Counted from the stretch's first letter, positions 18,643 to 28,495 are shown. The stretch: 64,000 nucleotides of DNA from Solirubrobacteraceae bacterium (GCA_030447505.1 JAUJOT010000002.1:248001-312000); one strand, 5' to 3'. Notes: a model not told the origin generated them from the sequence alone. Made by a program: numbers and translations.

Positions 18643-19550
18643 TCGCCAACGCGACCGGCCGCTACGCTCCCTCGCCGACGGGGACGCTGCATCTCGGCAA
18701 CCTGCGCACGGCGCTGCTGGCCTGGCTGTTCGCGCGCTCGCAGGGCGCGCGCTTTCTGATGCGCATCGACGACCTCGACAGCGCCCGCGTGCGGCCGGGT
18801 GTCGCCGAGCAGCAGCTCGCGGACCTCGCCGCGCTCGGCCTCGACTGGGACGGGCCGGTCGTGCGCCAGTCCGAGCGCCGCGCGCTCTACGGCGATGCGC
18901 TCGCGCAGCTCGACGCCGGCGGTCTCCTCTATCCCTGCTACTGCACGCGCGCCGAGATCCGCGAGGCCGCCTCGGCGCCGCACGGCGCACAGGCGCAGGG
19001 CGCCTATCCCGGCACCTGCCGCGAGCTGACCGCCGCGCAGCGGGCCGAGCGCGAGCGCGCTGGGCGGCCGCCGGCGCTGCGCCTGCGCGCCGGCGCGACG
19101 CTCGTCGCGTTCACCGATCGGCTGCTCGGGCACTGCGAGGGCGTCGTCGACGATCTCGTCGTATGCCGCAACGACGGCGCGTCCGCATACAATCTCGCCG
19201 TGGTCGTCGATGACGCAGCGCAGGGCGTGGGCGAAGTGGTGCGTGGCGCGGACCTGGTCGAGACGACGCCGCGCCAGCTGCACGTCGCTGCGTGCCTGGA
19301 CCTGCCTGCGCCGAGCTACGCGCACGTGCCACTCGTGCTCGGCGCCGACGGCACGCGCCTGGCCAAGCGCCACGGCGCCGTCACGCTGGCCGATCGCGGC
19401 GCCGCCGGTCAGTCGCCTGACCAGCTGCGCGCCGAGCTCGCCCGCTCGGTCGGGCTCGCCGCCGCCGGCGAGGCTCCGACGCTCGACGAGCTGCTTGACC
19501 GTTTCGATCCCTCCTCACTGCCAACCGAACCGATGGTGCTTCCCACATGA
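18639..19550 (+). CDS. gluQ: Glutamyl-Q tRNA(Asp) synthetase (glutamyl-tRNA synthetase-like)
   Basis: GRYAPSPTGTLHLGNLRTALLAWLFARSQGARFLMRIDDLD ... RLAKRHGAVTL; no anticodon-binding domain; start codon (CTG?) uncertain. Confidence 0.88.
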   Translation: MIANATGRYAPSPTGTLHLGNLRTALLAWLFARSQGARFLMRIDDLDSARVRPGVAEQQLADLAALGLDWDGPVVRQSERRALYGDALAQLDAGGLLYPCYCTRAEIREAASAPHGAQAQGAYPGTCRELTAAQRAERERAGRPPALRLRAGATLVAFTDRLLGHCEGVVDDLVVCRNDGASAYNLAVVVDDAAQGVGEVVRGADLVETTPRQLHVAACLDLPAPSYAHVPLVLGADGTRLAKRHGAVTLADRGAAGQSPDQLRAELARSVGLAAAGEAPTLDELLDRFDPSSLPTEPMVLPT

Positions 19551-19729
19551 GCAACTACCTGACTCCCGTCGCCATCGGCGTACTCGTGATCGTCGCGATC
19601 ATCGCGATCGTCTTCAACCCGGGCTTCACAGGGGTGCTCTACGCGCTCGTCGTCATCGTCGGCGCCGGCACCGTCTGGCTGCTGCGTCAGCTCTACCTCG
19701 CCGAGGCCGACCGCGACGAAGAGCAATGA
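19547..19729 (+). CDS. Small membrane protein, 60 aa
   Basis: MSNYLTPVAIGVLVIVAIIAIVFNPGFTGVLYALVVIVGAGTVWLLRQL; ATGA overlap with gluQ. Confidence 0.65.
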   Translation: MSNYLTPVAIGVLVIVAIIAIVFNPGFTGVLYALVVIVGAGTVWLLRQLYLAEADRDEEQ

Positions 19730-19745
19730 CCCGCTCGCCGCTCAG

Positions 19746-20921
19746 TTGAGCGACCTCGCCGGCAGCAGCGAGGTCGCCGCGCTCGCCGACCTCGCCCGCG
19801 CCTCGGGGCGCCTCGGGATCGACACGGAGTTCATGGGCGAAGGCCGCTACCGGACGCTGCTGTGCCTCGTCCAGGTTGCCGCCATGTCGCGCGACGGCGA
19901 CGTCCGCATCGAGGTCCTCGATCCGCTCGACGACAGCCTCGACCCGTCGCCCTTGGCCGCCGTGCTCGCCGACCCGGCGGTCGAGATCGTCATGCACGCC
20001 GGTCGCCAGGACGTCGCGCTGCTGCGCCGCGTCTGGCAGACGGACATCACGAACCTCTTCGACACCCAGCTTGCCGCCGGCTTCGCCGGCCTGCGCGCCC
20101 AACTCGGCTACGAGCCGCTGCTGCACGAACTGCTCGGCGTGCGCCTGAAGAAGAGCGCGAGCTTCACGCGCTGGGACGCGCGGCCACTGAGCGCCGAGCA
20201 GATCGACTACGCGCGCGACGACGTTCGTCACATCCTGCAGGCCGCCGGCGCGCTGCAGGAGCGCCTGCGCGCCCGCGGCCGGCTCGAGTGGGCGCGCGAG
20301 GAGTGCGTCGCGCTCGCAAGCGCGACCGACGAGCGCGACCCCGACGAGATCTTCGCGCGCCTGCCGCGCGTCAACTCGCTGGACCCGAAGCTGCGCGCGG
20401 TCGCCCGCGAGCTCGTCGAGTGGCGCGAGCAGACGGCGGGCGCGCAGGACCGGCCGATCCCCTCCGTGCTCTCCGATGCCGGGCTGATCGAGATCGCCAA
20501 GCGGCGGCCGGTCGACGTGCGTCAGCTCGAGCAGATCCGCGGGATCAACGAGTCCACGATCCGCCGCCGCGGCCGCGCGATCCTCGACGCCGTCGACCGC
20601 GGCCGCAGCCGCGCGCCGATATCCGTCGAGGGCGAGCGCCCCGCGCAGCCCGATGCACTCGACGCGCCGGTGATCGCGCTGGCCGAGGCGCTCGTGCGCA
20701 CGCGCGCGCTGGAGGAGGAGCTCGCCTACGAGCTGATCGCCGCGCGCGCCGACCTGCAGCGGATCGTGCTCGCGATGCGCGACGGCAGGCCGCCGCCGGA
20801 CGTCCGGACGCTGCAGGGATGGCGGCGTGAGGTCGTCGGCGACGAGCTGCTGCAGCTGCTCGACGGCAAGCGCGCGCTCACGGTCGGGCCCGACCGGCAC
20901 GTCGCGGTCGCCGAACGCTGA
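19746..20921 (+). CDS. rnd: Ribonuclease D-like 3'-5' exonuclease with HRDC domain
   Basis: GIDTEFMGEGRYRTLLCLVQVA, VMHAGRQDVALLRR, DYARDDVRHI; C-terminal HRDC-like part. Confidence 0.88.
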   Translation: MSDLAGSSEVAALADLARASGRLGIDTEFMGEGRYRTLLCLVQVAAMSRDGDVRIEVLDPLDDSLDPSPLAAVLADPAVEIVMHAGRQDVALLRRVWQTDITNLFDTQLAAGFAGLRAQLGYEPLLHELLGVRLKKSASFTRWDARPLSAEQIDYARDDVRHILQAAGALQERLRARGRLEWAREECVALASATDERDPDEIFARLPRVNSLDPKLRAVARELVEWREQTAGAQDRPIPSVLSDAGLIEIAKRRPVDVRQLEQIRGINESTIRRRGRAILDAVDRGRSRAPISVEGERPAQPDALDAPVIALAEALVRTRALEEELAYELIAARADLQRIVLAMRDGRPPPDVRTLQGWRREVVGDELLQLLDGKRALTVGPDRHVAVAER

Positions 20922-20934
20922 ACGGCCTGGCCCG

Positions 20935-21321
20935 CTAGCCCGTCGCGGCGGCCATCGCCTCGCGGACGGCGTCGCGCAGCTGCGCGGGCTTGGCGGCCTT
21001 CGGCATCCAGCCCTCGGCCTCCAGGCGCGCGGCCTCCTTCTCGAGGTTCGACGGCGGCATGTTCGAGATCAGGACGATCGCCGTCTGCGGCGAGCGCTCG
21101 CGGACCCGGGCGACGAGCGCGGCGGGCTCGGGGACGTCGGGCAGCACGAGGTCGAGCAGCAGCACGTCGGTCGGGCAGGCTGCGAGCTTCTCGAGCGCCT
21201 CCTCGCCCGTGCTCGACGCGGCGATCACCTCGATGTCGCCCTCCTCCTCGAGCACTTGGCGCAAGAAGAACTTCACGGCCCGAGCGTCATCGCACACCGC
21301 TACCCGGATCGTCGCCGCCAC
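20935..21321 (-). CDS. Receiver-only response regulator
   Basis: VAATIRVAVCDDARAVKFFLRQVLEEEGDIEV ... DVLLLDLVLPDVPEP ... VLISNM ... GWMPKAAK; no output domain. Confidence 0.88.
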   Translation of the reverse strand: MAATIRVAVCDDARAVKFFLRQVLEEEGDIEVIAASSTGEEALEKLAACPTDVLLLDLVLPDVPEPAALVARVRERSPQTAIVLISNMPPSNLEKEAARLEAEGWMPKAAKPAQLRDAVREAMAAATG

Positions 21322-21370
21322 CGCCCGCAGGCTAGCGGTTCGGCGGGCGCCGTTCGAGTCGCGGTCTGCC

Positions 21371-22294
21371 TCAACGCAGCCCCTTCGCGCGCAGGAAGTC
21401 GCCCGCGACCGCGGCCGGCGTGCGGCCGTTGAGATCCACAGCACCGTTCATCTCGCGCATGGCGGGGGTCGTCAGCGCCTTTGAGACGGCGTTGATCGCC
21501 GCCTCCAGGGGCGGCCCGTGCGCCTTGAGGATCCGGTCGGCGATGATCGGCGCGACATGCCCGGAGGCGAACAGTCCGCGCGGGTCGTCGAGCACGACGT
21601 ACGTCTGGCCTGCGAGCTGGCCCTCGGTCGTGAAGACCGATGCGACGTCGACCTCGCCGCTGTCCAGCGCCGGATAGCGACCGCCGCTGCTGACGGCGGT
21701 GACGCGCAGATTGCGCAGGCCGTAGACCTCACGCAGTCCGTCGAGTCCCTCGAAGCGCGTGCGGAACTCGGGCAGTGCGGCGATCTTGACGGTCCGCTCC
21801 AACCGCCGCAGGTCGGCGATCGTGTGCAACCCGTGGTGCGCGGCGAACGACGGCTTGACGGCGAGCGCGTTGGAGTCCGAGAACGGCGTCTGTGCGAGCA
21901 TCGTGAAGCCCAGCTTGCGCTCGTACCGCTTGGCGAGCCTGTATGCCGCAGCAGCGCTCGGCGGCGAGCGCACCTCGGCGACCTCCGACAGCAGCACGCC
22001 GACGTACTCGGGATACATGTCGAGCGCGCCGCGCCGCAGCACACGGTGAATGATCTCCGTGCTGCCGACGTCCGGCTTCAGCACGACGTCGAAGCCCTTG
22101 GCCTCGAGCGCCTGGCGGTAGAGCTCGCCGAGGATCCGCTGCTCGGTGAAGTTCTTCGCGCCGATCCGGATCGGCGGCCCGTTCGAGGCCGCCACACGCT
22201 CGTTCGTCGCCGTGCCGTCGTCGTCACCGCCGCCGCAGGCAGCGAGTACGACGGCGAGGACGACTGCCGCCACGAGCGCGAGCAGGCGGCACAT
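21371..22294 (-). CDS. Osmoprotectant/glycine betaine-type substrate-binding lipoprotein (ProX/OpuBC-like)
   Basis: Lipobox LAACGGG; IRIGAKNFTEQRILGELYRQALEAKGFDVVLKPDVGSTEIIHRVLRRGALDMYPEYVG. Confidence 0.88.
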   Translation of the reverse strand: MCRLLALVAAVVLAVVLAACGGGDDDGTATNERVAASNGPPIRIGAKNFTEQRILGELYRQALEAKGFDVVLKPDVGSTEIIHRVLRRGALDMYPEYVGVLLSEVAEVRSPPSAAAAYRLAKRYERKLGFTMLAQTPFSDSNALAVKPSFAAHHGLHTIADLRRLERTVKIAALPEFRTRFEGLDGLREVYGLRNLRVTAVSSGGRYPALDSGEVDVASVFTTEGQLAGQTYVVLDDPRGLFASGHVAPIIADRILKAHGPPLEAAINAVSKALTTPAMREMNGAVDLNGRTPAAVAGDFLRAKGLR

Positions 22295-22298
22295 GCGA

Positions 22299-23834
22299 TC
22301 AGGCGCTCGCGCGCACGCGCGGCGGCTCGGCGCGCGCCGGGTCGGCGGCCGGCAGGGTGAACCAGAAGACGCTGCCCTCGCCCGGGCTGCTGGACACCCA
22401 GATGCGCCCGCCGAGCTGCCCGATGATGCGCTCGCAGACTGCGAGACCGATGCCGGTGCCGGGGTAGTCCTCCTCGCCGTGCAGACGTTGGAAGGGCTCG
22501 AAGATGCGCCGGGCGTGGTCTGGATTCATCCCGATGCCGTTGTCGCGAACGGAGAAGCGCCAGTCACCATTGTCGCGCTCGGCCTCGATCCTCACATGCG
22601 GAGTCTCCTCGTCTGTGAACTTCACCGCATTGCCGATGAGGTTCTGAAAGACGCGGCAGAGGTTCGCTCGATCGGCGCGCACGACCGGAAGCTCGCCGAC
22701 GGTGATCTGCGCGCCGCTCTCCTCGATCGCCCCTGCCAGCGCCTCCAACACGTGCCCGACGACGAGCTCCACCGGCACGTCCTCGACGTGGAGATGCCCG
22801 CGGCCCGCGCGCGAGTACTCGAGCAGGTCGCGGATCAGCGTACGCGCCTGCTGCGTCGCGCCGCGGATTCCGTCGACGAGGTCGAGGTCGCCGTCGGCCT
22901 GCTCGCCGCGGCGGCGCTCGAGCAGCTCGGCGTACATCGAGATCGTCGTCAGCGGCGCCTGCAGGTCGTGCGACGTGACCGACGCGAACTGCTCGAGCTC
23001 GGCGTTCGAGCGCGTCAGCTCGGCGTTCGAGTACTCGAGGTCCTCGCGGCCGCGCTCGAGCGAGTCGGCCATCGAGTTGAAGCCGCGCGCGAGCTGGCCG
23101 AGCTCGTCCTCGCGGTCGGCCGGAACGCGGGTCTTCAGGTCACCGGCGGCCAGTCGTCCGGTCGCCTCGGCGACCGTGAGCACGGGGCGCAGCACCGAGC
23201 GGCGCAGGTACAGCGTGAAGCCGACCCCGATCGCGATGACGAGCGCCAGCCCTCCTATCCCGAGGCCGATCGCGCGCGCCGAGCGGCGCTCCGCGGCCTG
23301 CTCGCGCGCGCGGATGACGGCACGCTCGCGTTCGAAGAGGCTCTCGAACTGCGCACGGACGCCGTCCAGCCGGGCCCGGCCGCCGTTGGTCTGCACCTGG
23401 CTGCGCGCCTCCTCGAAGCCCTCCTCCTTCACGATCTGGACGAGGGTCTTCGCCCAGATGACGTCGTAGTCGCGGATCGCCTCGCCGAGCGCCCGCACCC
23501 GGCGCTGCTGGCCCGCGTCGTCGGAGACGAGCGCGGCGAGGCGCCGCGTCTGCGCGGGGTAGGCCGCGAGCTCGCGCTCGGCCACGCGGCGGTAGCGCTC
23601 CTGGCGCGTCTCGACGTAGCGGTTCAGTCCGCTCTCGATCGACAGCAGCGACTTCTCGAGCTGGTTGGCGCGGCTCAGCGCCTGCTGGGAGCGAAACGCG
23701 ACGCGGGCGGCGTCGCGCTGGGCCGTGACCGCGACGATGAGGATCACGAGCGCCGACCCGAGCAGGATCGCGCCGGCGGCGCCCAGCGCCACCACCCTCG
23801 TCGTGATCTGAGTCCTGAGGCTCCGTCGCAGCAC
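22299..23834 (-). CDS. Sensor histidine kinase (CHASE3-like sensor, HAMP, HisKA, HATPase)
   Basis: Two TMs around a helical region, HAMP, VTSHDLQAPLTTISMYAELL, NLIGNAVKFTDE, VRDNGIGMNPDHARRIFEPFQRLH. Confidence 0.92.
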   Translation of the reverse strand: MLRRSLRTQITTRVVALGAAGAILLGSALVILIVAVTAQRDAARVAFRSQQALSRANQLEKSLLSIESGLNRYVETRQERYRRVAERELAAYPAQTRRLAALVSDDAGQQRRVRALGEAIRDYDVIWAKTLVQIVKEEGFEEARSQVQTNGGRARLDGVRAQFESLFERERAVIRAREQAAERRSARAIGLGIGGLALVIAIGVGFTLYLRRSVLRPVLTVAEATGRLAAGDLKTRVPADREDELGQLARGFNSMADSLERGREDLEYSNAELTRSNAELEQFASVTSHDLQAPLTTISMYAELLERRRGEQADGDLDLVDGIRGATQQARTLIRDLLEYSRAGRGHLHVEDVPVELVVGHVLEALAGAIEESGAQITVGELPVVRADRANLCRVFQNLIGNAVKFTDEETPHVRIEAERDNGDWRFSVRDNGIGMNPDHARRIFEPFQRLHGEEDYPGTGIGLAVCERIIGQLGGRIWVSSSPGEGSVFWFTLPAADPARAEPPRVRASA

Positions 23835-23909
23835 GAGACGTCCGATTGCCGGGGGGGCGCAGAACTCTACCCCGGCCCCCGCGGCGCGGCTAGTGCCGAG
23901 CCACTCGGC

Positions 23910-24030
23910 CTAGCGCGTTTCGAGCGACGGCTCGTGGACGATCCGCGGGATCCGCCGCAGCCTGCGCGGCAGGTACCAGTTCCAGTCGCCCAGCAGCTTC
24001 CCCGTCGCAAGCGTTCCAGCGAGCTGGCGC
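23910..24030 (-). pseudogene. C-terminal relic of an MMPL/RND-family transporter
   Basis: ATGKLLGDWNWYLPRRLRRIPRIVHEPSLETR* resembles the typical MMPL terminus LLGDxNWWLPRWLDRLLP; no transporter body upstream. Confidence 0.45.
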
Positions 24031-24111
24031 GCCGACGATGCGGGTGCCCCGCGGGCGGTGGTTCGGTTCCCCCCACCGGGGGTAGGGGTTGGCCGTATTG
24101 AGGGTCCTGCG

Positions 24112-24483
24112 ATGCGTGTCGACAATCACTGCGTGTCCCCAACCGTCCTGATCGTCGACGACCACGCGGCGTTCCGCTCGCTCGCGCGGCAGGTGCTGCA
24201 GGCCGACGGCTACGACGTGATCGGCGAGGCGGCCGACGGCCGGACCGGGCTCGACGCGGCGCGCTCGCTGCAGCCCGATGTCGTGCTGCTCGACGTGCGC
24301 CTGCCCGACATGGACGGCTTTCAGGTCGCCGGCGACCTCGCGCAGCGCTGCACCGCCGCGGTCGTCGTGACGTCGAGCTCCGACGACCCGCTGTATCCCG
24401 CGCGCGCGACGACCAGCGGCGCGCGCGGGTTCGTCGCAAAGCACGACGTCTGCGGCGCCGCGCTGGATCGTCTGCTGGCCTGA
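24112..24483 (+). CDS. Receiver-only response regulator
   Basis: SPTVLIVDDHAAFRSLARQVLQADGYDVIGEAADG ... VVLLDVRLPDMDGFQVAGDL ... GARGFVAKHDV. Confidence 0.88.
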   Translation: MRVDNHCVSPTVLIVDDHAAFRSLARQVLQADGYDVIGEAADGRTGLDAARSLQPDVVLLDVRLPDMDGFQVAGDLAQRCTAAVVVTSSSDDPLYPARATTSGARGFVAKHDVCGAALDRLLA

Positions 24484-24537
24484 ACGAACGGCGAGGAATC
24501 GCATGCGCACGACCGCGCGGGATGCGAGGCTACGCGC

Positions 24538-25185
24538 ATGCGCGTGGTCATCGCCGACGACTCGGTCCTGCTGCGAGCGGGGCTCGCCCGCCTGCTCGAG
24601 GACGCCGAGTTCGAGGTCGTGGGCCAGGCGTCCGACGCCGAGGACCTGCTGCGCAAGGTCCGCGCGCACAAGCCCGACGTCGCGATCACCGACATCCGGA
24701 TGCCGCCGACGCAGACCGACGAGGGTCTGCGCGCCGCGCAGCAGATCCGCAGCGAGATGCCGGAGGTCGGCGTCATGGTGCTCTCGCAGTTCATCGACGA
24801 GGGCTACGCGCTCGAGCTGCTGCAGCGCAGCGCCGAGGGCGTCGGCTACCTGCTCAAGGACCGCGTCGCCGACGTGGACGCGTTCGTCGACGCGCTGCGT
24901 CGCGTCGGCGCCCGCGGCTCGGTACTCGATCCCGAGGTCGTCGCGCAGCTGCTCGGACGGCGTCGCGGCGACGATCCGCTGGACCGCCTGACGCCGCGCG
25001 AGCGCGAGGTCCTCGGGCAGATGGCGCAGGGCCGCTCGAACAGCGCGATCGCGCGCGAGCTCGTCGTCACCGAGCGAGCGATCGAGAAGCACGTCACGAG
25101 CATCTTCGCCAAGCTCGGGCTGAGCGCGGCCGAGGATGGTCACCGGCGCGTGCTGGCGGTGCTGCAGTATCTCGACAACGTCTGA
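24538..25185 (+). CDS. NarL/LuxR-family response regulator
   Basis: MRVVIADDSVLLRAGLARLLEDAEFEVVGQ ... LTPREREVLGQMAQGRSNSAIARELVVTERAIEKHVTSIFAKLGL. Confidence 0.95.
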   Translation: MRVVIADDSVLLRAGLARLLEDAEFEVVGQASDAEDLLRKVRAHKPDVAITDIRMPPTQTDEGLRAAQQIRSEMPEVGVMVLSQFIDEGYALELLQRSAEGVGYLLKDRVADVDAFVDALRRVGARGSVLDPEVVAQLLGRRRGDDPLDRLTPREREVLGQMAQGRSNSAIARELVVTERAIEKHVTSIFAKLGLSAAEDGHRRVLAVLQYLDNV

Positions 25186-25352
25186 GCGCGCCCTGCGCCG
25201 GGGCGTCTCGCGCTGCGCGTGCCCTCGCGAGCAACCATCGGGCGTCGCTTCCGGCTCACGCCCGGTGCAGTTTCAGGGGGTGCGGCTGACCACACCATCG
25301 AACACGTGCAGCCCCCATCGCCGCGTCGCAGAGGCGGTGGGAGCCTGCACCC

Positions 25353-25499
25353 ATGCAACCGGACCTGAGTTCCAGCTACGTCGAGGGGCTGACGGCCGTC
25401 CCCGCGGTCGATCCCGACGAGCTCTTCCGAACCGTCCGGTGGCAGGACGTGAGGCTTGCCTGTGTCCACGGGACCCCCTCCCCGTGTCCACGTTCGTAG
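25353..25499 (+). CDS. Possible 48-aa small ORF overlapping the start of the next gene
   Basis: MQPDLSSSYVEGLTAVPAVDPDELFRTVRWQDVRLACVHGTPSPCPRS*; no recognised homology. Confidence 0.25.
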   Translation: MQPDLSSSYVEGLTAVPAVDPDELFRTVRWQDVRLACVHGTPSPCPRS

Positions 25500-26479
25500 T
25501 CCACGAGCCGGCGACGGTCGACCTCCTCCCCGACCGCCGCCGGCTCGCGCTACGCCTCGCTCTTGTCGCAGCCGTCCTCGCCGCACTGACCGTTGCCGTC
25601 GCGTCGCTGCCGGGGCTGGGCGAGGTGCGCGCGCGCCTGTCTCACGCGTCGGCGGGCTGGCTGCTCGCCGCGGGCCTGCTGCAGATCCTCTCCTGCCTGG
25701 CGTTCGTCGCGGCGTTTCGCGGCGTCTTCTGCCGGCGCCTGCCCTGGCGGCTGAGCTACGAGGTCGGGATGGCGGCGCAGGGAACGAACGTGCTGCTGCC
25801 CTCCGGCGGCGCGGGCGGGCTCGCCCTCGCCGCGTGGGCGCTGCGCAAGACCGGCATGCCGAGCGAGCGCCTCGCGCGGCGGAGCGTCGCCTTCTTTGTC
25901 CTGACGAGCTCGGTGAACTTCCTGACGGCCGTGATCGCCGGTCTCGCGCTGGCGCTCGCCGGCGGCGCGCTGCTGTGGACGGCGGGACCAGCGCTCGCCG
26001 CGGCGCTCGTGATCTGCGCGGTGCTGGCGCTGCCGCGGCTCGCGTCGCGACCGCGGCCCGGCCGCCTCGGGCGCGTGCTCGCGGCGCTGAGCGCCGGCAT
26101 CCGCGACGCCGTGCGGCTGGCATGCTGCGGCAACCCGCTGATCCTCGCGGCCGTGATCGGGCTGATGGCGTTCGACCTGCTCGCGCTCGGCGCCGCGGTC
26201 ACCGCGATCGGCGCGCTGCCGCCGCTCGGCGTGCTCGCGCTGGCCTACGTGCTCGGGCAGCTCGGCAACCTGATCCCGCTGCCGGGCGGGGTCGGCGGCG
26301 CGGACGGCGGGCTGATCGCCGCGCTCGCGCTGTACGGAACGCCGCTCGGCGCGGCCGCGGCCGGCGTGCTCGCCTACCGCGCGTTCCAGCTCGGCCTGCC
26401 CGCGCTGCTCGGGGCGCTCGCGGTCGTGCGGCTCCCGCGCGTGCTCGAGCGCGCGCCGGACGTCGGCGCGCTGTGCTAG
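25484..26479 (+). CDS. Lysylphosphatidylglycerol synthase-TM-like (UPF0104/AglD) integral membrane protein
   Basis: VAAFRGVFCRRLPWRLSYEVGMAAQGTNVLLPSGGAGGLALAAWALRKTG; LGQLGNLIPLPGGVGGADGGLI. Confidence 0.75.
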   Translation: MSTFVVHEPATVDLLPDRRRLALRLALVAAVLAALTVAVASLPGLGEVRARLSHASAGWLLAAGLLQILSCLAFVAAFRGVFCRRLPWRLSYEVGMAAQGTNVLLPSGGAGGLALAAWALRKTGMPSERLARRSVAFFVLTSSVNFLTAVIAGLALALAGGALLWTAGPALAAALVICAVLALPRLASRPRPGRLGRVLAALSAGIRDAVRLACCGNPLILAAVIGLMAFDLLALGAAVTAIGALPPLGVLALAYVLGQLGNLIPLPGGVGGADGGLIAALALYGTPLGAAAAGVLAYRAFQLGLPALLGALAVVRLPRVLERAPDVGALC

Positions 26480-26526
26480 TGGGCCGCCAGCCGCGCGCCG
26501 CGGCGCCACGCTGAGCCGGCTGCCGC

Positions 26527-27093
26527 TCAGCGCGAGCGCTTCGCGAACAGCGACGCCGCGATCACGCCGCCGACCGCACCGAACAGGTGCGCCTGCCATG
26601 AGATGCGCTCCTGCGGCAGCAGCCCCTGCAGCAGGCTGAAGCCCCAGACGATCACGACGAGCGCGCCGACCGCGAGCTCGGTCAGCCGGCGGCTGACCAG
26701 CCCGCGCGCGACGAGGTACGTCGCGTAGCCGAACACGACGCCGCTTGCGCCCAGATGGATGGAGTTCGACGGCGCGACGAGCCACGTGCCCAGGCCGCTG
26801 ACGAGCGCGACGACTAGCGTCACGAGCGCCACGCGGACGAGGCCGGCAAGCGCGATCGCAGCGCCCATGATGAGGAACGGCACGGTGTTGGAGATCAGGT
26901 GGGCGAAGCCGACGTGCAGAAACGGGGCCGCGAGGATCTCGGGCAGCCCGTCGACGTCGCGCGGCTGGATCCCGTAGCGGTCGAGCTCGCCGAAGCCGAT
27001 CTGGTCGACGATCTCGGTCACCCACATGAGGGCGACCATCGCCACGACGAGCAGCAGCGCGTTCGTGCGGTCGGGCCCGAGACGGTCGGCCAT
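26527..27093 (-). CDS. Rhomboid-family intramembrane serine protease
   Basis: HVGFAHLISNTVPFLIMG and GASGVVFGYATYLVARG (GxSG), QAHLFGAVGGV; start taken at MADRLGPDR. Confidence 0.9.
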   Translation of the reverse strand: MADRLGPDRTNALLLVVAMVALMWVTEIVDQIGFGELDRYGIQPRDVDGLPEILAAPFLHVGFAHLISNTVPFLIMGAAIALAGLVRVALVTLVVALVSGLGTWLVAPSNSIHLGASGVVFGYATYLVARGLVSRRLTELAVGALVVIVWGFSLLQGLLPQERISWQAHLFGAVGGVIAASLFAKRSR

Positions 27094-27216
27094 CCAACGC
27101 ACGCTACAGGGCGCGTACGTCGCGCCCCGCACACTGGCGTCACGGCGCTGCGGATCGACGGCGACAGGAGCCGGCCACGAGGCCGGTCTCCTGTACGGCG
27201 CCGATGCCAGCCGCGA

Positions 27217-28434
27217 CTACTTGATCTGGTCGTAGACGCTGAAGAGCGGCAGGTACATCGAGATCACGATGAAGCCGACGATCCCGCCGACGAACACGAT
27301 CATCACGGGCTCGAGGATCGACGTCAGCGCCTTGACGGCGGCGTCGACCTGATCCTCGTAGAAGTCGCCGATCTTCGAGAGCATCGTCGTCAGCGCGCCC
27401 GTCTCCTCGCCGACCTTGACCATGTGGCCCACCATCGCGGGGAAGGCCGGGGAGTCCATCAGCGGCTGGGCGATCGTGCCGCCGGCCTTGACGCTGGTCG
27501 TGACGTTCGCCATCGCCTCCTCGATGACGATGTTGCCCGCCGTCTGCGAGGTGATGTCGATCGCCTGCAGCAGCGGCACGCCGGCGCCCATCAACGCCGA
27601 GAACGTGCGCGACCAGCGGGCGAGCGCGACCTTGTGGAAGATGTCGCCGATCTTGAACGGGATGCGCAGCAGGAACCGCTGCCACAGCGCGCGCCCCTTC
27701 GGCGTCTTCTTGAGCTTCACGAAGGCGAAGACGAACGCGACCGTGCCGGCGACGAGCAGGTACCACTTGCCCGTCACGACCTCGGAGATGGCCATCACGA
27801 ACCTCGTCATGGCGGGCATCTGCGCGTCGCCGCCGATCTCCTCGAACACGCCCGCGAACACCGGGACGATGAAGGCGACCATGCCGAGCATGACGATCAT
27901 CGCGAACGTCAGGATGACGATCGGGTAGGCCATCGCCGACTTGACCTGGCGGCGCAGCGACTCCTCCTTCTCGAGCTGGTCGGAGACGCGCAGCAGCGAG
28001 TCCTCGAGCACGCCGCCGGTCTCGCCGGCGCGCACCATCGCCACGTACAGGGGACTGAAGGTCTTCGGGTGTCGCTCGAGCGCATCGGACAGCGGCAGGC
28101 CGGCCTCGACGTCCTTGCGGACCCCGACGAGATGCTCGGTGAGCTTCTTGTTCTCCGTCTGCGCCTCGAGCACGTAGAGCGCACGGAGGATCGTCATGCC
28201 GCTCGAGACCATCGTCGCCAGCTGGCGCGTCATGATCGACAGGTCGCCGATCTTGATCCGGTTGGCCCAGGGAAGCTCGATCTCCTTGGCGGCGGCGCGC
28301 TTCTCCGCGATGTCGAGGACGATCAGGCCCTTCTGCTTGAGCTGATCGGCGACGGACTGCTTGGACTCGGCCTCGACCTCGCCCTTGGCCTGCTGGCCGG
28401 CGAGGTCGATCGCCTTGAAGACGTAGGTGCTCAT
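27217..28434 (-). CDS. pilC: Type IV pilus inner-membrane platform protein
   Basis: MSTYVFKAIDLAGQQAKGEVEAES ... DLSIMTRQLATMVSSGMTILRAL ... ALARWSRTFSALMGAGVPLLQAIDI. Confidence 0.95.
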   Translation of the reverse strand: MSTYVFKAIDLAGQQAKGEVEAESKQSVADQLKQKGLIVLDIAEKRAAAKEIELPWANRIKIGDLSIMTRQLATMVSSGMTILRALYVLEAQTENKKLTEHLVGVRKDVEAGLPLSDALERHPKTFSPLYVAMVRAGETGGVLEDSLLRVSDQLEKEESLRRQVKSAMAYPIVILTFAMIVMLGMVAFIVPVFAGVFEEIGGDAQMPAMTRFVMAISEVVTGKWYLLVAGTVAFVFAFVKLKKTPKGRALWQRFLLRIPFKIGDIFHKVALARWSRTFSALMGAGVPLLQAIDITSQTAGNIVIEEAMANVTTSVKAGGTIAQPLMDSPAFPAMVGHMVKVGEETGALTTMLSKIGDFYEDQVDAAVKALTSILEPVMIVFVGGIVGFIVISMYLPLFSVYDQIK

Positions 28435-28495
28435 TGCGAGGACTCCCTGTTGAAGTGGATGTCGCCGCGGATCGGCGAGCAATGACGCGCTGTCA

